The translations under genes and the position numbers were made by a program. Source: Actinokineospora auranticolor (GTDB taxonomy: Bacteria > Actinomycetota > Actinomycetes > Mycobacteriales > Pseudonocardiaceae). Taken from it: a DNA stretch of 64,000 nucleotides. The notes beneath the pieces are model-generated. The model worked only from the letters and a program-made list of their open reading frames with translations. It did no database searches and was not told the DNA's origin. Where the stretch lies: positions 62,001 through 126,000 of the forward strand of contig NZ_PTIX01000013.1 in NCBI RefSeq assembly GCF_002934265.1, written 5' to 3'. This document shows, piece after piece, positions 44,102 through 52,828 of this stretch (the stretch's first letter is position 1; each line of letters begins with the position of its first letter).

Positions 44102-44862
44102 GGCAGCGTCTCCGGCCGCGCGGTCGCGGCGGGCTCCCGGCTCGCGGGCGCGGGCTCGACCCGCGGCGGGTCCAGTTCGGGGTCGTTGCGCAGGATCTGC
44201 TCGAACCGCTCGGCCATCATCGGACCGGGGTTGATGCCCAGCTCCTCCACCAGCAGCGACCGGCCGTCGGCGTAGACCCGCATCGCCTCGGCCTGGCGGC
44301 CGGACTGGTGGAGCGCGACCATCAGCCGCGCCCACAGCGCCTCCCGCAGCGGGTGCTCGGCGACCAGCGCGCGCAGCGGTCCGACCAGGTCGGCGGCCTC
44401 GCCCAGTTCCAGCCGCAGCTGCGCCAGGCGCTCGGTGGCGGCCAGCCCGCGCTCCTCCAGCTCCGCCGCGGTGGCCCGCAGCACGGGCACGTCCATTCCG
44501 CTCAGCGGCGCGCCCCGCCACAGCCGCAAGTCTAGCGCCTCGTCGGGGACGGTGAGCCGGTAGCCGGGGCCGTCGGTGCGGATCAGCCGGTCGCCGTCGG
44601 GCGGCCTGCGCCGCAGGTCGCCGACCGTCTCGCGGATCTGGTGCGCCGCCGTGGACGGCAGGTCCTCCCAGGCGGCGTCGACCAACCGGGACAACGGGAT
44701 CACGCGCCCCGGCTCGACCAGCAGCGCGGCGAGCACCCGCTCCTGCCGGGGCCCGCCCAGGCCGAGTCTTCGGCCGTGGTGCCAGACCTCCAGGTTCCCC
44801 AATATCCGGAACGCGGGCTCCCCACCGGACCCGATCTCCGCCCCACCCAACTCGACCCCCAC
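44015..44862 (-). pseudogene. AfsR/SARP-family regulator, 3'-truncated
   Basis: The gene keeps the N-terminal OmpR-like DNA-binding domain (FRILGNLEVWHHGRRLGLGG, RVLAALLVEPGRVIPLSRLV) and the bacterial transcriptional activation domain (REALWARLMVALHQSGRQAE; EELGINPGPMMAERFEQIL). It stops at the beginning of the expected NB-ARC domain (YDVPDCAGRDAELAALLAAV) near 44020. There it runs into the truncated DMT gene; the frame stays open to 43843 through antisense sequence. GTG at 44862 is the likely start. The remaining DNA-binding part might still act as a short SARP. Confidence 0.75.
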
Positions 44863-45379
44863 CGGACAGTCACCCCAGACGCGCGAATGGATCAAGGCAG
44901 CACAACCCGATTCCGCTCCCCCGGTCCCGACAACCCGTGACGGTTCCCGAGGGCCGGCCACCACTACCGTCGGGAAGACGGACCCCGTCCACTCCCCGGC
45001 AATGCGGGACACCCTGACGGTCGCGCGCATTCACCCGGTCGGCCCCGCATGCGCGCCGCCGCTTCGCGAGAGCGCGGAACCAGACCGCCGTTGTCCACAG
45101 TGGATAGTCGACACCCGGACCGACGAAGGCCTGATTGGCGGTCGGCGAACATTCGCGTTTCGGACTTCGCGGGCCATTGTTCGAACGCCGAAATACGGCC
45201 GGTTTCGATTCGCCTCGTCAACGCCCGGCACGACCGGTCCACAGTCGACAGACGCGCTATCGGCGAAAAGTGAGCACGATTCACGGCGGCGCGTTGTTCA
45301 GCGGCGAGTTTCACTCAATGGAGTGGCCAATCCCGCGCGGTATACCCGGGAACCGCGCCCCGTCCATACCCTGACCCGC
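44863..45379. other. Intergenic region, divergent promoters
   Basis: This is 517 bases without a convincing gene, between the SARP remnant and the secreted-protein gene. A single DnaA-box-like nonamer (TTGTCCACA) occurs at 45091-45099, with no companions nearby. A GGAACC at 45349-45354 is followed 16 bases later by CTGACC, a weak variant of the SigC-type motif, just before the start at 45380. Confidence 0.35.
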
Positions 45380-45844
45380 ATGACGCCCCACACCACCCGC
45401 GCCCTGGGCGCGACGGTGCTCGCCGCGGCCCTCCTGCTGGGCACCACCACCCCGGCCACGGCGACACCCAGGCCGGTCAAGGCATCCGTGCGGCTCAAGT
45501 GCGCCCCGGGCACCTGGCGGGTGGAGTACACGGCGAGCACCCGCGGCCACGCTCCCGCCACAACCATCACCACGCGCGTCGACATCGGCGTCGTCGACGA
45601 GTACGGCCCCGACAAGGTCACCGGAGAACCCCCGTACGGCCTCGGCGCGGCGGCCACGACGGGCGATATCCCACACACCGTCGACGCGAGAGGAAAGTGG
45701 ACCACGCACGAGGTTCTCGGCACAGGCCCCCGCCCGTCGGGATTCCCGCGCGCCAGGAAACAAACCACCACCGTCACCCTGCACGTGGACGGCGGCACGG
45801 GCCTGACCACCGCCACGGACACCTGCACCCTGCGCGTCCGCTGA
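45380..45844 (+). CDS. Small secreted protein, unknown function
   Basis: The protein (154 aa) has a Sec signal peptide (LGATVLAAALLLGTTTPATA) with a cleavage site after an A-x-A motif near residue 29. The mature part is about 125 residues and strand-rich, with two cysteines (LKCAPGTWRVEYTAS and ATDTCTLRVR) likely to form one disulfide. It resembles many small actinomycete exported proteins. No family can be named with confidence. Confidence 0.65.
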   Translation: MTPHTTRALGATVLAAALLLGTTTPATATPRPVKASVRLKCAPGTWRVEYTASTRGHAPATTITTRVDIGVVDEYGPDKVTGEPPYGLGAAATTGDIPHTVDARGKWTTHEVLGTGPRPSGFPRARKQTTTVTLHVDGGTGLTTATDTCTLRVR

Positions 45845-45982
45845 TTTTCCCATTACCAAAAGGATTCCGGGCGGTCCGGGGGTCAGCGGTCGCGCCGCCA
45901 GGCGATCTCGACCGATCCTCCGGCGCAGGCGAGCCCGTGACCTCGTGCCCGCGTCAGCGGTCGCCCTCCGAGAGATCCGGTT

Positions 45983-46429
45983 CTACCCGGCCAGTTCGTC
46001 CAGCAGGAACTCGGTGAACGACGGCCACTCGCGCACGGCGTCTCTGCCTTCGACGTACAGGTGCACTCGAGGGTTGTCGGTGGGGTTCGGGTCGAACCAG
46101 TAGGCCATGTAGCCCTGGTGCAGCGCGAACACCACGGCGCCGTCGGGCAGCAGGTGGCTCTCGTCGTTCTCGGCCAGCAGCTCGCGGGCGCCTTCCGGCA
46201 CTTCCAGGATCCTCGGGTGGAAGATGTCCGTCCCGACCAGGAACGCGCCCGCTTCTCGACCCATCCTCCGGAGGAACCCGATGTAGTACGCCGGCAGCGC
46301 GGACACGCCCTGGGCCGCCCGGACGGCCTCGATCTCCGCGTCGGTCAGCCCGGCGAACGCGCCGTCGGGCCGCCACTGCCGGATCTTGGCCTCGAACAGG
46401 TCGAAGAAGTCATCGACGTCGTCCCGCAC
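45983..46429 (-). CDS. SMI1/KNR4 (SUKH)-like protein
   Basis: The protein (148 aa) shows the SUKH pattern: an N-terminal helix (FDLFEAKIRQW), LTDAEIEAVRAAQGVSALPA followed by YYIGFLRRMGREAGAF, and later strands DGAVVFALHQGYMAYWFDP and a final FTEFLLDELAG. SUKH proteins are often immunity proteins of polymorphic toxins, but orphans are common and no toxin is adjacent. GTG at 46429 has GGAGATCC just upstream. Confidence 0.7.
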   Translation of the reverse strand: MRDDVDDFFDLFEAKIRQWRPDGAFAGLTDAEIEAVRAAQGVSALPAYYIGFLRRMGREAGAFLVGTDIFHPRILEVPEGARELLAENDESHLLPDGAVVFALHQGYMAYWFDPNPTDNPRVHLYVEGRDAVREWPSFTEFLLDELAG

Positions 46430-46479
46430 GGTGGATCTCCCCTCCCGGTCTGTGCGGAGGATGGTGCCGGCACCGGACG

Positions 46480-46491
46480 GCGGACGTCCGC
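46480..46491. promoter_or_regulatory. Short palindrome in a divergent promoter region
   Basis: GCGGACGTCCGC is a perfect 12-bp palindrome between the divergent SUKH gene and monooxygenase-globin gene. It could be an operator, but in GC-rich DNA such a site can arise by chance. Confidence 0.25.
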
Positions 46492-46626
46492 TCCTTTTAC
46501 CGCCGCGTGGCGCTCTTCCTCGTGTGCGCACCGGAGACGGTGGCGCCGGGTTCTGGGCACGGCGGCGGAGAGATCCCCGTAAAGAACGTACCTGTCCCCG
46601 CGCACGCGCGGTGCTCGACTGTGGAC

Positions 46627-47378
46627 GTGACGATTGAGTACATCCGCTACCGGGTGTCCGCCGACCGGGCGGCGGCGTTCGAGGACGCCTACCGCCGCGC
46701 CGTCGCCCACCTGGCCGCGGCACCCGAGTTCCGGGACGTCGAGCTGAGCCGCTGCGAGGAGGACCCGGAGAGCTACGTCATCCGGTTGACCTGGACGTCC
46801 ACTCGCGACCACCTGGAGGGGTTCCGGAAAGGGCCGCACTTCCCGCCGTTCTTCGCGGAGGTCCGGGAGTTCGTCGACGACATCGAGGAGATGCGCCACT
46901 ACGCGCCGGTGGACATCGCCGACCCCGTGCCGACGCTGTACGAGTGGGCGGGCAGCGCGGAGGCGTTGACCAAGCTGTTCGACGCGTTCTACCGGCGCGT
47001 CCCCGACGACGAGGTCCTGGCCCCCGTGTTCGCGGGCATGCACCCCCACCACGCCGAGCACGTCGCGGCGTGGCTCGGCGAGGTGTTCGGCGGTCCCCGC
47101 GCGTACTCCGAGCACCACGGCGCCACGCGCACATGGTGGCCAAGCACCTGGGCCGGGGCATCACCGAGCGGCAGCGCGGGCGGTGGGTCGAGCTCCTGCA
47201 GGACACCGCCGACGTCGTCGGCCTGCCGGACGACCCCGAGTTCCGCTCGGCGTTCGCCGGCTACCTGGAGTGGGGCACCCGGATGGCCGTCGTCCTCTCC
47301 GCGCCGGGCGCCGAGACCAACCTCGACGAACCCGTGCCGACCTGGGGCTGGGGCAACGTCCGCCCCTGGCCGGGCTGA
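46627..47378 (+). pseudogene. Monooxygenase-domain / truncated hemoglobin fusion, frameshifted
   Basis: The first half is an antibiotic-biosynthesis-monooxygenase (ABM) fold (IEYIRYRVSADRAAAFEDAY; ESYVIRLTWTST). The second is a 2/2 hemoglobin: YEWAGSAEALTKLFDAFYRR and the proximal histidine region HPHHAEHVAAWLGEVFGGPR. After SEHHGAT, near 47120, a single missing base shifts the frame. The expected continuation HMVAKHLGRGITERQRGRWV then runs to a stop at 47378. Restoring one base would give about 250 residues. Such fusions are known in actinobacteria and are thought to act in oxygen or NO chemistry. It may be a true pseudogene or a sequencing error. Confidence 0.8.
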
Positions 47379-47383
47379 CCCGA

Positions 47384-48778
47384 TCAGGCGTTGGGGATGC
47401 GGGCGAGCTTGCGGCCGACCTTGAGGTACAGGTCGCCGGTCCGGCCGTCGAGCTTGGCCTTGACCAGCGCGTCCAGCGGCTCGCGGGTGTCGTCCGCGTC
47501 CAGTGGCACCTGCTCCTGCTCGCCGTCGGTCTCGACCACGAGGCGCAGCCCGTTCTGCTGGGCCACGCGCCGCACGTCGCCGTTGCTCTTGGCGAAGCCG
47601 AGCGCCTTGACCACCTCGGTCACCGGCTGCCCCAGGTCCTCGACCGCGGGCAGGTCGTCGACCTCGCCGAAGGCGCGCTTGGAGAAGCGGGCCACGAACT
47701 CGTCGCGGGCCTTCATCGCGGCGTCGACGCCGTGGATGGCGGCGGTGACCTCGCCCGCGAGGATCTTCTTCAGGTCCATGGGGTGCAGCGTGCCCGCCGC
47801 CACCCGCTCCGCCGCGACCGCGAGCTCGGAGTCGAGCCACTCCGACAGCGCCCGGAAGTACGGCTCGACCAGCCGGTCGGGGACCGACATGAGCTTGCCG
47901 TAGATCTCCCCGGGCGGGGCGGTCAGCGGGACGTAGTTGCCCTTCGACTTGCTCATCTTGGCGCCGGTGCCGTCGGTGCCCTCGATCAGCGAGGTGGCGA
48001 CCACGACCTCGGCCTGCTGCCCCTGGATGTCCATGACCTTGCGGCACATCTGCATGTTGAGGAACTGGTCGACACCGCCGACCTCGAGGTCGCACTCCGT
48101 CTCCACCGAGTCCAGGGCCATCACGACCGAGTACATCAGCTCGGCCAGCGACAGGCCCTGCCCCAGCTCCAGGCGCTTGCGGAAGTCCTCGCGCTGCAGC
48201 GGCATGGACACCGGGATCTGCGCGACGATCTCGATGATCTTCGGCAGGGTGATCGCGCCGAGCCACTCGCTGTTGCGCCGGAACTGGGCCCGCTCGAAGT
48301 CGAAGAACGGGGTGACCTGCTCGCGGTAGGTGGCGAGGTTGCGCGCGATGTCCTCGTCGGTCAGCGCGGGGCGGTCGTCGGAGCGGCCGGACGGGTCGCC
48401 GATCTTGGCGGTCATGTCGCCGACGATGAACACCACGTCGTGGCCCATCCGCTGGAAGCGGCTGAGGATGAGCATCGGCACCGAGTGGCCCAGGTGCACC
48501 TCGGCGCCGGTCGGGTCGATGCCGAACTTCGCCACGAACGGGCGGCCCTTGGCGGCGGCGTCGACGATCCGCGCGGCCAGCGAGTCGGTGGAGGGCTGCA
48601 ACTCCTGCGACCGGGCGCCGATCAGCGCGGCCTGCTCGGCCGGGGACAGGTCCGACAGGTCCAGGCCGCGGCGCCCCGCGGTCTCCGCCAGCAGCGCGCG
48701 CACGGTGGCGTCCGCCGCGAGGTCGCCGTCGGTGAGCAGGGCGGTGGCGCGGTCGACGGACTGGCTCAGTCGGGTCAT
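47384..48778 (-). CDS. tyrS: Tyrosyl-tRNA synthetase, TyrZ-like
   Basis: The protein (464 aa) is a class I synthetase with HIGH-like HLGHSVPMLILSRF (about residue 95), VGDMTAKIGDPSGRSDDRP, tyrosine-pocket GGVDQFLNMQMCRKVM and KMSKS motif KMSKSKGNYVPL, ending in an S4-like RNA-binding domain (AIHGV...VGRKLARIP region). The exact KMSKS and HLGH signatures and the long N-terminal extension of about 50 residues mark the TyrZ branch rather than the usual KFGKS-type TyrS of actinobacteria, so it may be a second, specialised enzyme. No T-box leader fits in the 78-base upstream gap. Confidence 0.9.
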   Translation of the reverse strand: MTRLSQSVDRATALLTDGDLAADATVRALLAETAGRRGLDLSDLSPAEQAALIGARSQELQPSTDSLAARIVDAAAKGRPFVAKFGIDPTGAEVHLGHSVPMLILSRFQRMGHDVVFIVGDMTAKIGDPSGRSDDRPALTDEDIARNLATYREQVTPFFDFERAQFRRNSEWLGAITLPKIIEIVAQIPVSMPLQREDFRKRLELGQGLSLAELMYSVVMALDSVETECDLEVGGVDQFLNMQMCRKVMDIQGQQAEVVVATSLIEGTDGTGAKMSKSKGNYVPLTAPPGEIYGKLMSVPDRLVEPYFRALSEWLDSELAVAAERVAAGTLHPMDLKKILAGEVTAAIHGVDAAMKARDEFVARFSKRAFGEVDDLPAVEDLGQPVTEVVKALGFAKSNGDVRRVAQQNGLRLVVETDGEQEQVPLDADDTREPLDALVKAKLDGRTGDLYLKVGRKLARIPNA

Positions 48779-48856
48779 CAGAGGTCTCCAGGGCAGGGGG
48801 CTTGCCGCCCATCGTATCGACCGGCGGCACGCCGATTTCGCGGTGGCCGGGCGGGG

Positions 48857-49435
48857 TCACCCGGCGCGCGAGGCCGCCCAGGCCGCGTCGACCATCCGGA
48901 AGACCTCGTCCACGGCGGCGTCCGGGTCGGGCGCGGCGCGGGCCAGCGCGTGGGCGTCGACGACGAACCGCGCGATCGCCCTGGCCGCCGTCGGGGTGCG
49001 CGCCAGGGCGGTGTCGGCGGCGATGGCGGCGGCGAGGGACTCGGCGTGGCGCAGCCGCATCGCCCCCTCGTACTCCCGCAGGGCGGGCGAGGAGTCGATC
49101 AGGCGCCAGACCGGGGCCGCGCCGGGGGCGGCGCAGTGCCGGACCAGGTCCCGGATCGTCAAGCGCAGGGCGGGGATGAGCGGTTCGTCCGGCGCGCGGT
49201 CGGTGACCGCGCGGACGAGGCGCTGTTCGAAGTCCTCGTCGCGCTCGAAGACCAGGGCCTCCTTCGAGGCGAAGTGCGCGAAGAGCGTGGTGACGGCGAC
49301 GTCGGCCTCGGCGGCCACGTCGCGGATGCCCACGGCGTCGTAGCCGCGCGCCAGGAAGAGCCGCAGGGCGGTGTCGGCGATCTTCTGGCGGGTCGCGGCC
49401 TTCTTGCGCTCGCGACGCCCGGGCGGCGAGGTCAC
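48857..49435 (-). CDS. TetR-family transcriptional regulator
   Basis: The protein (192 aa) has an N-terminal helix-turn-helix: RQKIADTALRLFLARGYDAV and GIRDVAAEADVAVTTLFAHF, followed by FASKEALVFERDEDFEQRL. The rest is an all-helical ligand-binding domain. It is divergent from the oxidoreductase gene at 49506 with only 70 bases between them. An inverted repeat there (49482-49498) is its likely operator, so it probably represses both genes. Confidence 0.85.
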   Translation of the reverse strand: MTSPPGRRERKKAATRQKIADTALRLFLARGYDAVGIRDVAAEADVAVTTLFAHFASKEALVFERDEDFEQRLVRAVTDRAPDEPLIPALRLTIRDLVRHCAAPGAAPVWRLIDSSPALREYEGAMRLRHAESLAAAIAADTALARTPTAARAIARFVVDAHALARAAPDPDAAVDEVFRMVDAAWAASRAG

Positions 49436-49481
49436 GGCAGGATGCTATCAGCTCCAAAAACGGAACGGGTACAAAACCCTA

Positions 49482-49498
49482 ACCGTTAGTGTTACGGT
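49482..49498. promoter_or_regulatory. Inverted repeat, likely TetR operator
   Basis: ACCGT and ACGGT form an inverted repeat around TTAGTGT, in an AT-richer stretch with TAGTGTTA, which resembles a -10 element. It lies 8 bases before the ATG of the oxidoreductase and 47 bases from the TetR start. Confidence 0.5.
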
Positions 49499-49505
49499 CG
49501 GCGGT

Positions 49506-50414
49506 ATGCGGAAAGTGAGCTTCGCCGAGTTCGGCGGTCCGGACGTCCTGCGGCTGGTGGACGCCGAGGAGCCCCACGCGGGGCCCGGTCAGGTGCGTGT
49601 CGCGGTGCGGGCGGCGGGGGTGAATCCCGCCGACTGGCGGGTCCGGGAGGGGCAGGTGCTCAAGGCCCACCCGACCGTCCTGCCCGCCGGGGTCGGGCAG
49701 GACGCCGCCGGGGTGGTCGACGAGGTCGGGGCGGGCACCGAGGGGGTGGCGGTCGGCGACCGGGTGTTCGGCCGGGGTTCGAGCACCTACGCCGAGTTCG
49801 CGGTGCTGTCGGCCTGGGCGCGGATTCCCGACGGGCTGTCGTTCGAGGAGGCGGCCGGGTACCCGTCCGTGGTGGAGACCGCGCTGCGGATCATCCGGGA
49901 GGTGGGGGTGCGGCCGGAGCAGACGCTGCTGGTCAGCGGAGCGTCGGGGGGTGTCGGGTCGGCGGTGCTGCAGATCGCGCGTGACCGCGGCATCGCGGTG
50001 ATCGGCACGGCCGGGGCGGCGAACCAGGACTACCTGCGCGGTCTGGGTGCCGTGGCCACGACGTACGGGGCGGGCTGGGTCGAGCGGGTGCGGGCCCTGG
50101 GGCGGGTCGACGCGGCGCTCGACCTGGCGGGGTCGGGGGTGATCCGGGAGTTGGTCGAGCTGACCGGGGACCCGCGCGCGGTCGTGTCGATCGCCGACCT
50201 CGGCGCGCCGGGGCACGGTGTCCGGTTCTCCGGCACGACCGGGGACGTGCCCGCCGCGCTCGTCGAAGCCGTCGACCTCATCACCCGGGGGCGGCTCCAC
50301 ATCCCGGTCGAAAAGACGTATCCGCTGGCCGAGGCCGCGGCGGCACACGTCGACAGCCAGGCGGGCCACACCCGCGGCCGCCGGGTGGTGGTCGTCGGAC
50401 CGGACCAGGACTAG
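49506..50414 (+). CDS. NADP-dependent zinc-less alcohol dehydrogenase / quinone oxidoreductase
   Basis: The protein (302 aa) is a medium-chain reductase: GroES-like N-terminal part (VRVAVRAAGVNPADWRVREG; GVGQDAAGVVDEVGAG) and Rossmann domain with LLVSGASGGVGSAVLQIARD (about 139-158), then GRLHIPVEKTYPLAEAAAAH. The catalytic-zinc cysteines and the structural zinc loop are absent, so it belongs to the zinc-independent quinone-oxidoreductase branch. It is controlled by the divergent TetR gene. Confidence 0.85.
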   Translation: MRKVSFAEFGGPDVLRLVDAEEPHAGPGQVRVAVRAAGVNPADWRVREGQVLKAHPTVLPAGVGQDAAGVVDEVGAGTEGVAVGDRVFGRGSSTYAEFAVLSAWARIPDGLSFEEAAGYPSVVETALRIIREVGVRPEQTLLVSGASGGVGSAVLQIARDRGIAVIGTAGAANQDYLRGLGAVATTYGAGWVERVRALGRVDAALDLAGSGVIRELVELTGDPRAVVSIADLGAPGHGVRFSGTTGDVPAALVEAVDLITRGRLHIPVEKTYPLAEAAAAHVDSQAGHTRGRRVVVVGPDQD

Positions 50415-50675
50415 CGCCTCACCTGGACACCGACCACGTCCCTGGCCGCGTCACCGAATCGCTCCCGCCGCCCAGGCGCCTCGCCTGCCACGCCGAAGCG
50501 CGACTGCCCCCGGGGCGAGCGAAGGCCAAGCGCTGGCCGGCACGTCCGGCAGACGCTATCCGCGCCCGCGCGATCCCCGACCGCACGAGCGGAAAGCACA
50601 AGGAAACCCGGTACGCGCGGCTCCCCACCAACCCGCCCGGAGACCGGGCGGATCACGAATCCCGCCGGACCGCGG

Positions 50676-51464
50676 CTAGGTCGCCTTGATCCGGACCGCG
50701 TCGCCCCAGCCGCTGTAGGCGCAGGAGACCTCGAGGAGTCCGGCCGCGTTGCGGATGCGGGCGTTGTAGTAGGTGAGCCGGTCGCTCTGGTCGATCCAGG
50801 CGTCCAGCTCGGCCTTGTCGATCGGGTAGGCCGTCGGGCGGGTGTCGGCGGCGGGCGCGCCGAGCACCTGGCCGCTCAGGCGGGAGAGGTCGAGGTCGAC
50901 CGAGTACTGCTCCTCACCGGCGGGGCGGGGCTTGCGGCTGTGGTCGCCGAGCTTGCCCGCCTCGGCGATCCGGGCGACGACCCGGCGGGGGTCGACCTCG
51001 CTGAGCCCGCCGAGCATCTGGGCGAGCAGGGACACCGACTCGTCGGTGTCCGCCGGGTCCAGCCTGATCCAGTCTTCCTCGCCGGCGCCGTGGGCCAGGA
51101 CGCGGCCGTCGAGCACGACCAGGTCCCAGGTCTCGTTGGGCATCTTGACCGTGCCGCGCAGGTCCTCGGTGCCGAGGTTCACGGTCCCCTCGGCGGTGTA
51201 GCCCCAGCTCCGGCCACGCACGTCGGCGCTGAACCTGACCGACCCGCCCGCGTTGCCCGCGTCCAGCGCGCGTATGAGGGCGGTCATGTCGGCGTACCGC
51301 TTCGGTGGTGCGGTTGTGGTTGCCGTGGTCGGCGTTGTCGATGTGGTGGTGGTCGCCGCCGGAGGCCGTGACGACACCGGCGCGGATCGCGGCGGCGGCG
51401 CCGTCGAGCACCCGACCACCAAGCCCACCACGGCGGCACCCGCGATCAACAGTCCACTTCGCAC
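50676..51464 (-). CDS. Lipoprotein, LppX/LprG-like
   Basis: The protein (262 aa) has a lipoprotein signal with lipobox VVGC (cysteine 19), a threonine- and proline-rich linker (about 25-55) and a soluble domain of about 200 residues. The pattern (AEGTVNLGTEDLRGTVKMPN; DLVVLDGRVLAHGAGEEDWI; PTAYPIDKAELDAWIDQSDR) matches the actinobacterial LppX/LprAFG lipoprotein family, which carries lipids across the envelope. No partner such as an Rv1410-like exporter is adjacent. Confidence 0.75.
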   Translation of the reverse strand: MRSGLLIAGAAVVGLVVGCSTAPPPRSAPVSSRPPAATTTTSTTPTTATTTAPPKRYADMTALIRALDAGNAGGSVRFSADVRGRSWGYTAEGTVNLGTEDLRGTVKMPNETWDLVVLDGRVLAHGAGEEDWIRLDPADTDESVSLLAQMLGGLSEVDPRRVVARIAEAGKLGDHSRKPRPAGEEQYSVDLDLSRLSGQVLGAPAADTRPTAYPIDKAELDAWIDQSDRLTYYNARIRNAAGLLEVSCAYSGWGDAVRIKAT

Positions 51465-51527
51465 TGTCCACTCTCCCCAGTCCTGCGGCGCCGGACCATA
51501 CCAGGGAAGTCGCGCGCGAACCCGGGC

Positions 51528-51902
51528 CTAGCGGTTCAAGCGCTTGCGGTACAGGACATCGGCGGTGAGGAGCGCCAGGACGGCGAACTCGGCGATGACA
51601 CTCAGCAACGCCTCGGGCGCGGGTTGTAGACCGCTCTCGGTGAAGCCGAACAGACCCACGGTCCGCGACAGCACGAACCCCACGAGGGCCCCGCCCGCCG
51701 CGCCCGCGGCGGCGAGGCGCAGCAGCAGGAGGTCCGTGCAGGGGAGCAGAACGGCCAGCGCGAGGGACGCGGCGGCCTGGAGGAGGAAGGCGGGGCCGAT
51801 CACGGCCAGCGCCCGGTAGCCGTGGAGGTAGAGGTCGGCGTGGACGAGTCCGGCGCCGAGCAGGGCGACCGCGGCGGCGACGCGCAGGATGAAGGAGGTC
51901 AT
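51528..51902 (-). CDS. Four-helix membrane protein, last gene of the Rieske/cupredoxin operon
   Basis: The protein (124 aa) has four membrane helices: ILRVAAAVALLGAGLVHADL, IGPAFLLQAAASLALAVLL, a segment containing AAAGAAGGALVGFVLS, and ALLSVIAEFAVLALLTADVL. The family is not recognised beyond a common small actinobacterial membrane protein. Its ATG overlaps the stop of the phosphoesterase gene (ATGA), so it is the last member of the operon. Confidence 0.7.
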   Translation of the reverse strand: MTSFILRVAAAVALLGAGLVHADLYLHGYRALAVIGPAFLLQAAASLALAVLLPCTDLLLLRLAAAGAAGGALVGFVLSRTVGLFGFTESGLQPAPEALLSVIAEFAVLALLTADVLYRKRLNR

Positions 51903-52828
51903 GCGAGCCTCACGTCCTTGACCGCGAGCGGCTGCGGGCCCTGCCGGTAGGTGACCTCGCGGATGCCGAGCGCGTCGGCGAGTTGGCCCGCGGGCAGGGT
52001 CACCGGCGCGGGCGCGGGCGCGGTGCCGGGTTTGGGCAGCGGGTAGGCGGTGGTGGTGGCGCTGTGGAAGGTCACGTTGCCCTCGGTCTTGGTGAACAGC
52101 TGGTGCACGTGCCCGTTGAGGCAGGTGACCGACGCGAACCGGCGCAGCAGGTTCAGCACCTGACCGGCGTCGTCGGTGCCCCAGCCCCACTGCGGGTACA
52201 TCGCGAACAGCGGGATGTGGCTGAACACGACGATCGGGGTGTCCGACGACAGGCCCGCGACGTCCTTGCGGACGAACTCGACCTGGTCGACGCCGAGGTG
52301 CCCGAGCTTCTCCAGGTTCAGCGTGTTGACCAGGGCGATGAAGTGCGCGCCCTTCAGGTCGAAGCTGTACCAGCCGTCGCCGGTCGAGCCCTTCCCGAAG
52401 GCCGCGCGGTACTTCTGGCCCGCGTCGTCGACGGAGTCGTGCTCGCCGGGGACGGTGAACAGCCCGCCCGCGCGGATGCCGCCCATCATCTGCCGCACCT
52501 GGTCGAACTGGGCGGGCGTGGACAGGTGGGTCAGGTCCCCGGTGTGGATGACGAAGTCCGGCCGGTACGGCAGCGCGTTGACCTGGTCGACGGCGCGGTG
52601 GAACGAGTCGGTCACCGCGGTGTTGGCCGCGCCGGTGAAGCCGATGTGGCTGTCGCTGACCTGGACGAACCGCAGCGCGTTCGGGTCGTCGGGGACGGGC
52701 GCGTCGGGGGTGTGGATGTGGCTGATCACCTCACCGGCCGCGACGGTGAGCACGACCGCGGCGCCGAACCACGCGGTGTGCCGCAGGAGTTGCCGCCGGG
52801 TCATGCCGTCCGGGTCCGGCTCGTTCAC
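51899..52828 (-). CDS. Exported calcineurin-like metallophosphoesterase
   Basis: The protein (309 aa) has a Tat-type signal (MTRRQLLRHTAWFGAAVVLT). A complete set of metallophosphoesterase motifs follows: QVSDSHIGF, VIHTGDLTH, VPGEHDS, VFSHIPLF and LNGHVHQLF. GEHD replaces the more common GNHD. The GTG at 52828 overlaps the cupredoxin stop (GTGA); an ATG eight codons in is possible. Its place between a cupredoxin and a membrane protein suggests an envelope function, but the substrate is not known. Confidence 0.85.
   Translation of the reverse strand: MNEPDPDGMTRRQLLRHTAWFGAAVVLTVAAGEVISHIHTPDAPVPDDPNALRFVQVSDSHIGFTGAANTAVTDSFHRAVDQVNALPYRPDFVIHTGDLTHLSTPAQFDQVRQMMGGIRAGGLFTVPGEHDSVDDAGQKYRAAFGKGSTGDGWYSFDLKGAHFIALVNTLNLEKLGHLGVDQVEFVRKDVAGLSSDTPIVVFSHIPLFAMYPQWGWGTDDAGQVLNLLRRFASVTCLNGHVHQLFTKTEGNVTFHSATTTAYPLPKPGTAPAPAPVTLPAGQLADALGIREVTYRQGPQPLAVKDVRLA

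Noticed and set aside
45091..45099. DnaA-box-like TTGTCCACA, possible replication origin
   Set aside because: It is a single box without neighbours, AT-rich unwinding region or dnaA/dnaN genes.
45349..45376. GGAACC-N16-CTGACC before the small secreted protein as a ninth SigC-type promoter
   Set aside because: The -10 element lacks the CGA core shared by all eight cluster sites; it would also leave no leader. Kept only as a weak possibility.
50415..50675. Possible transposase remnant between the oxidoreductase and the lipoprotein gene
   Set aside because: One frame is basic and transposase-like in composition, but no motif aligns with a known element, so nothing was annotated in this 261-base gap.
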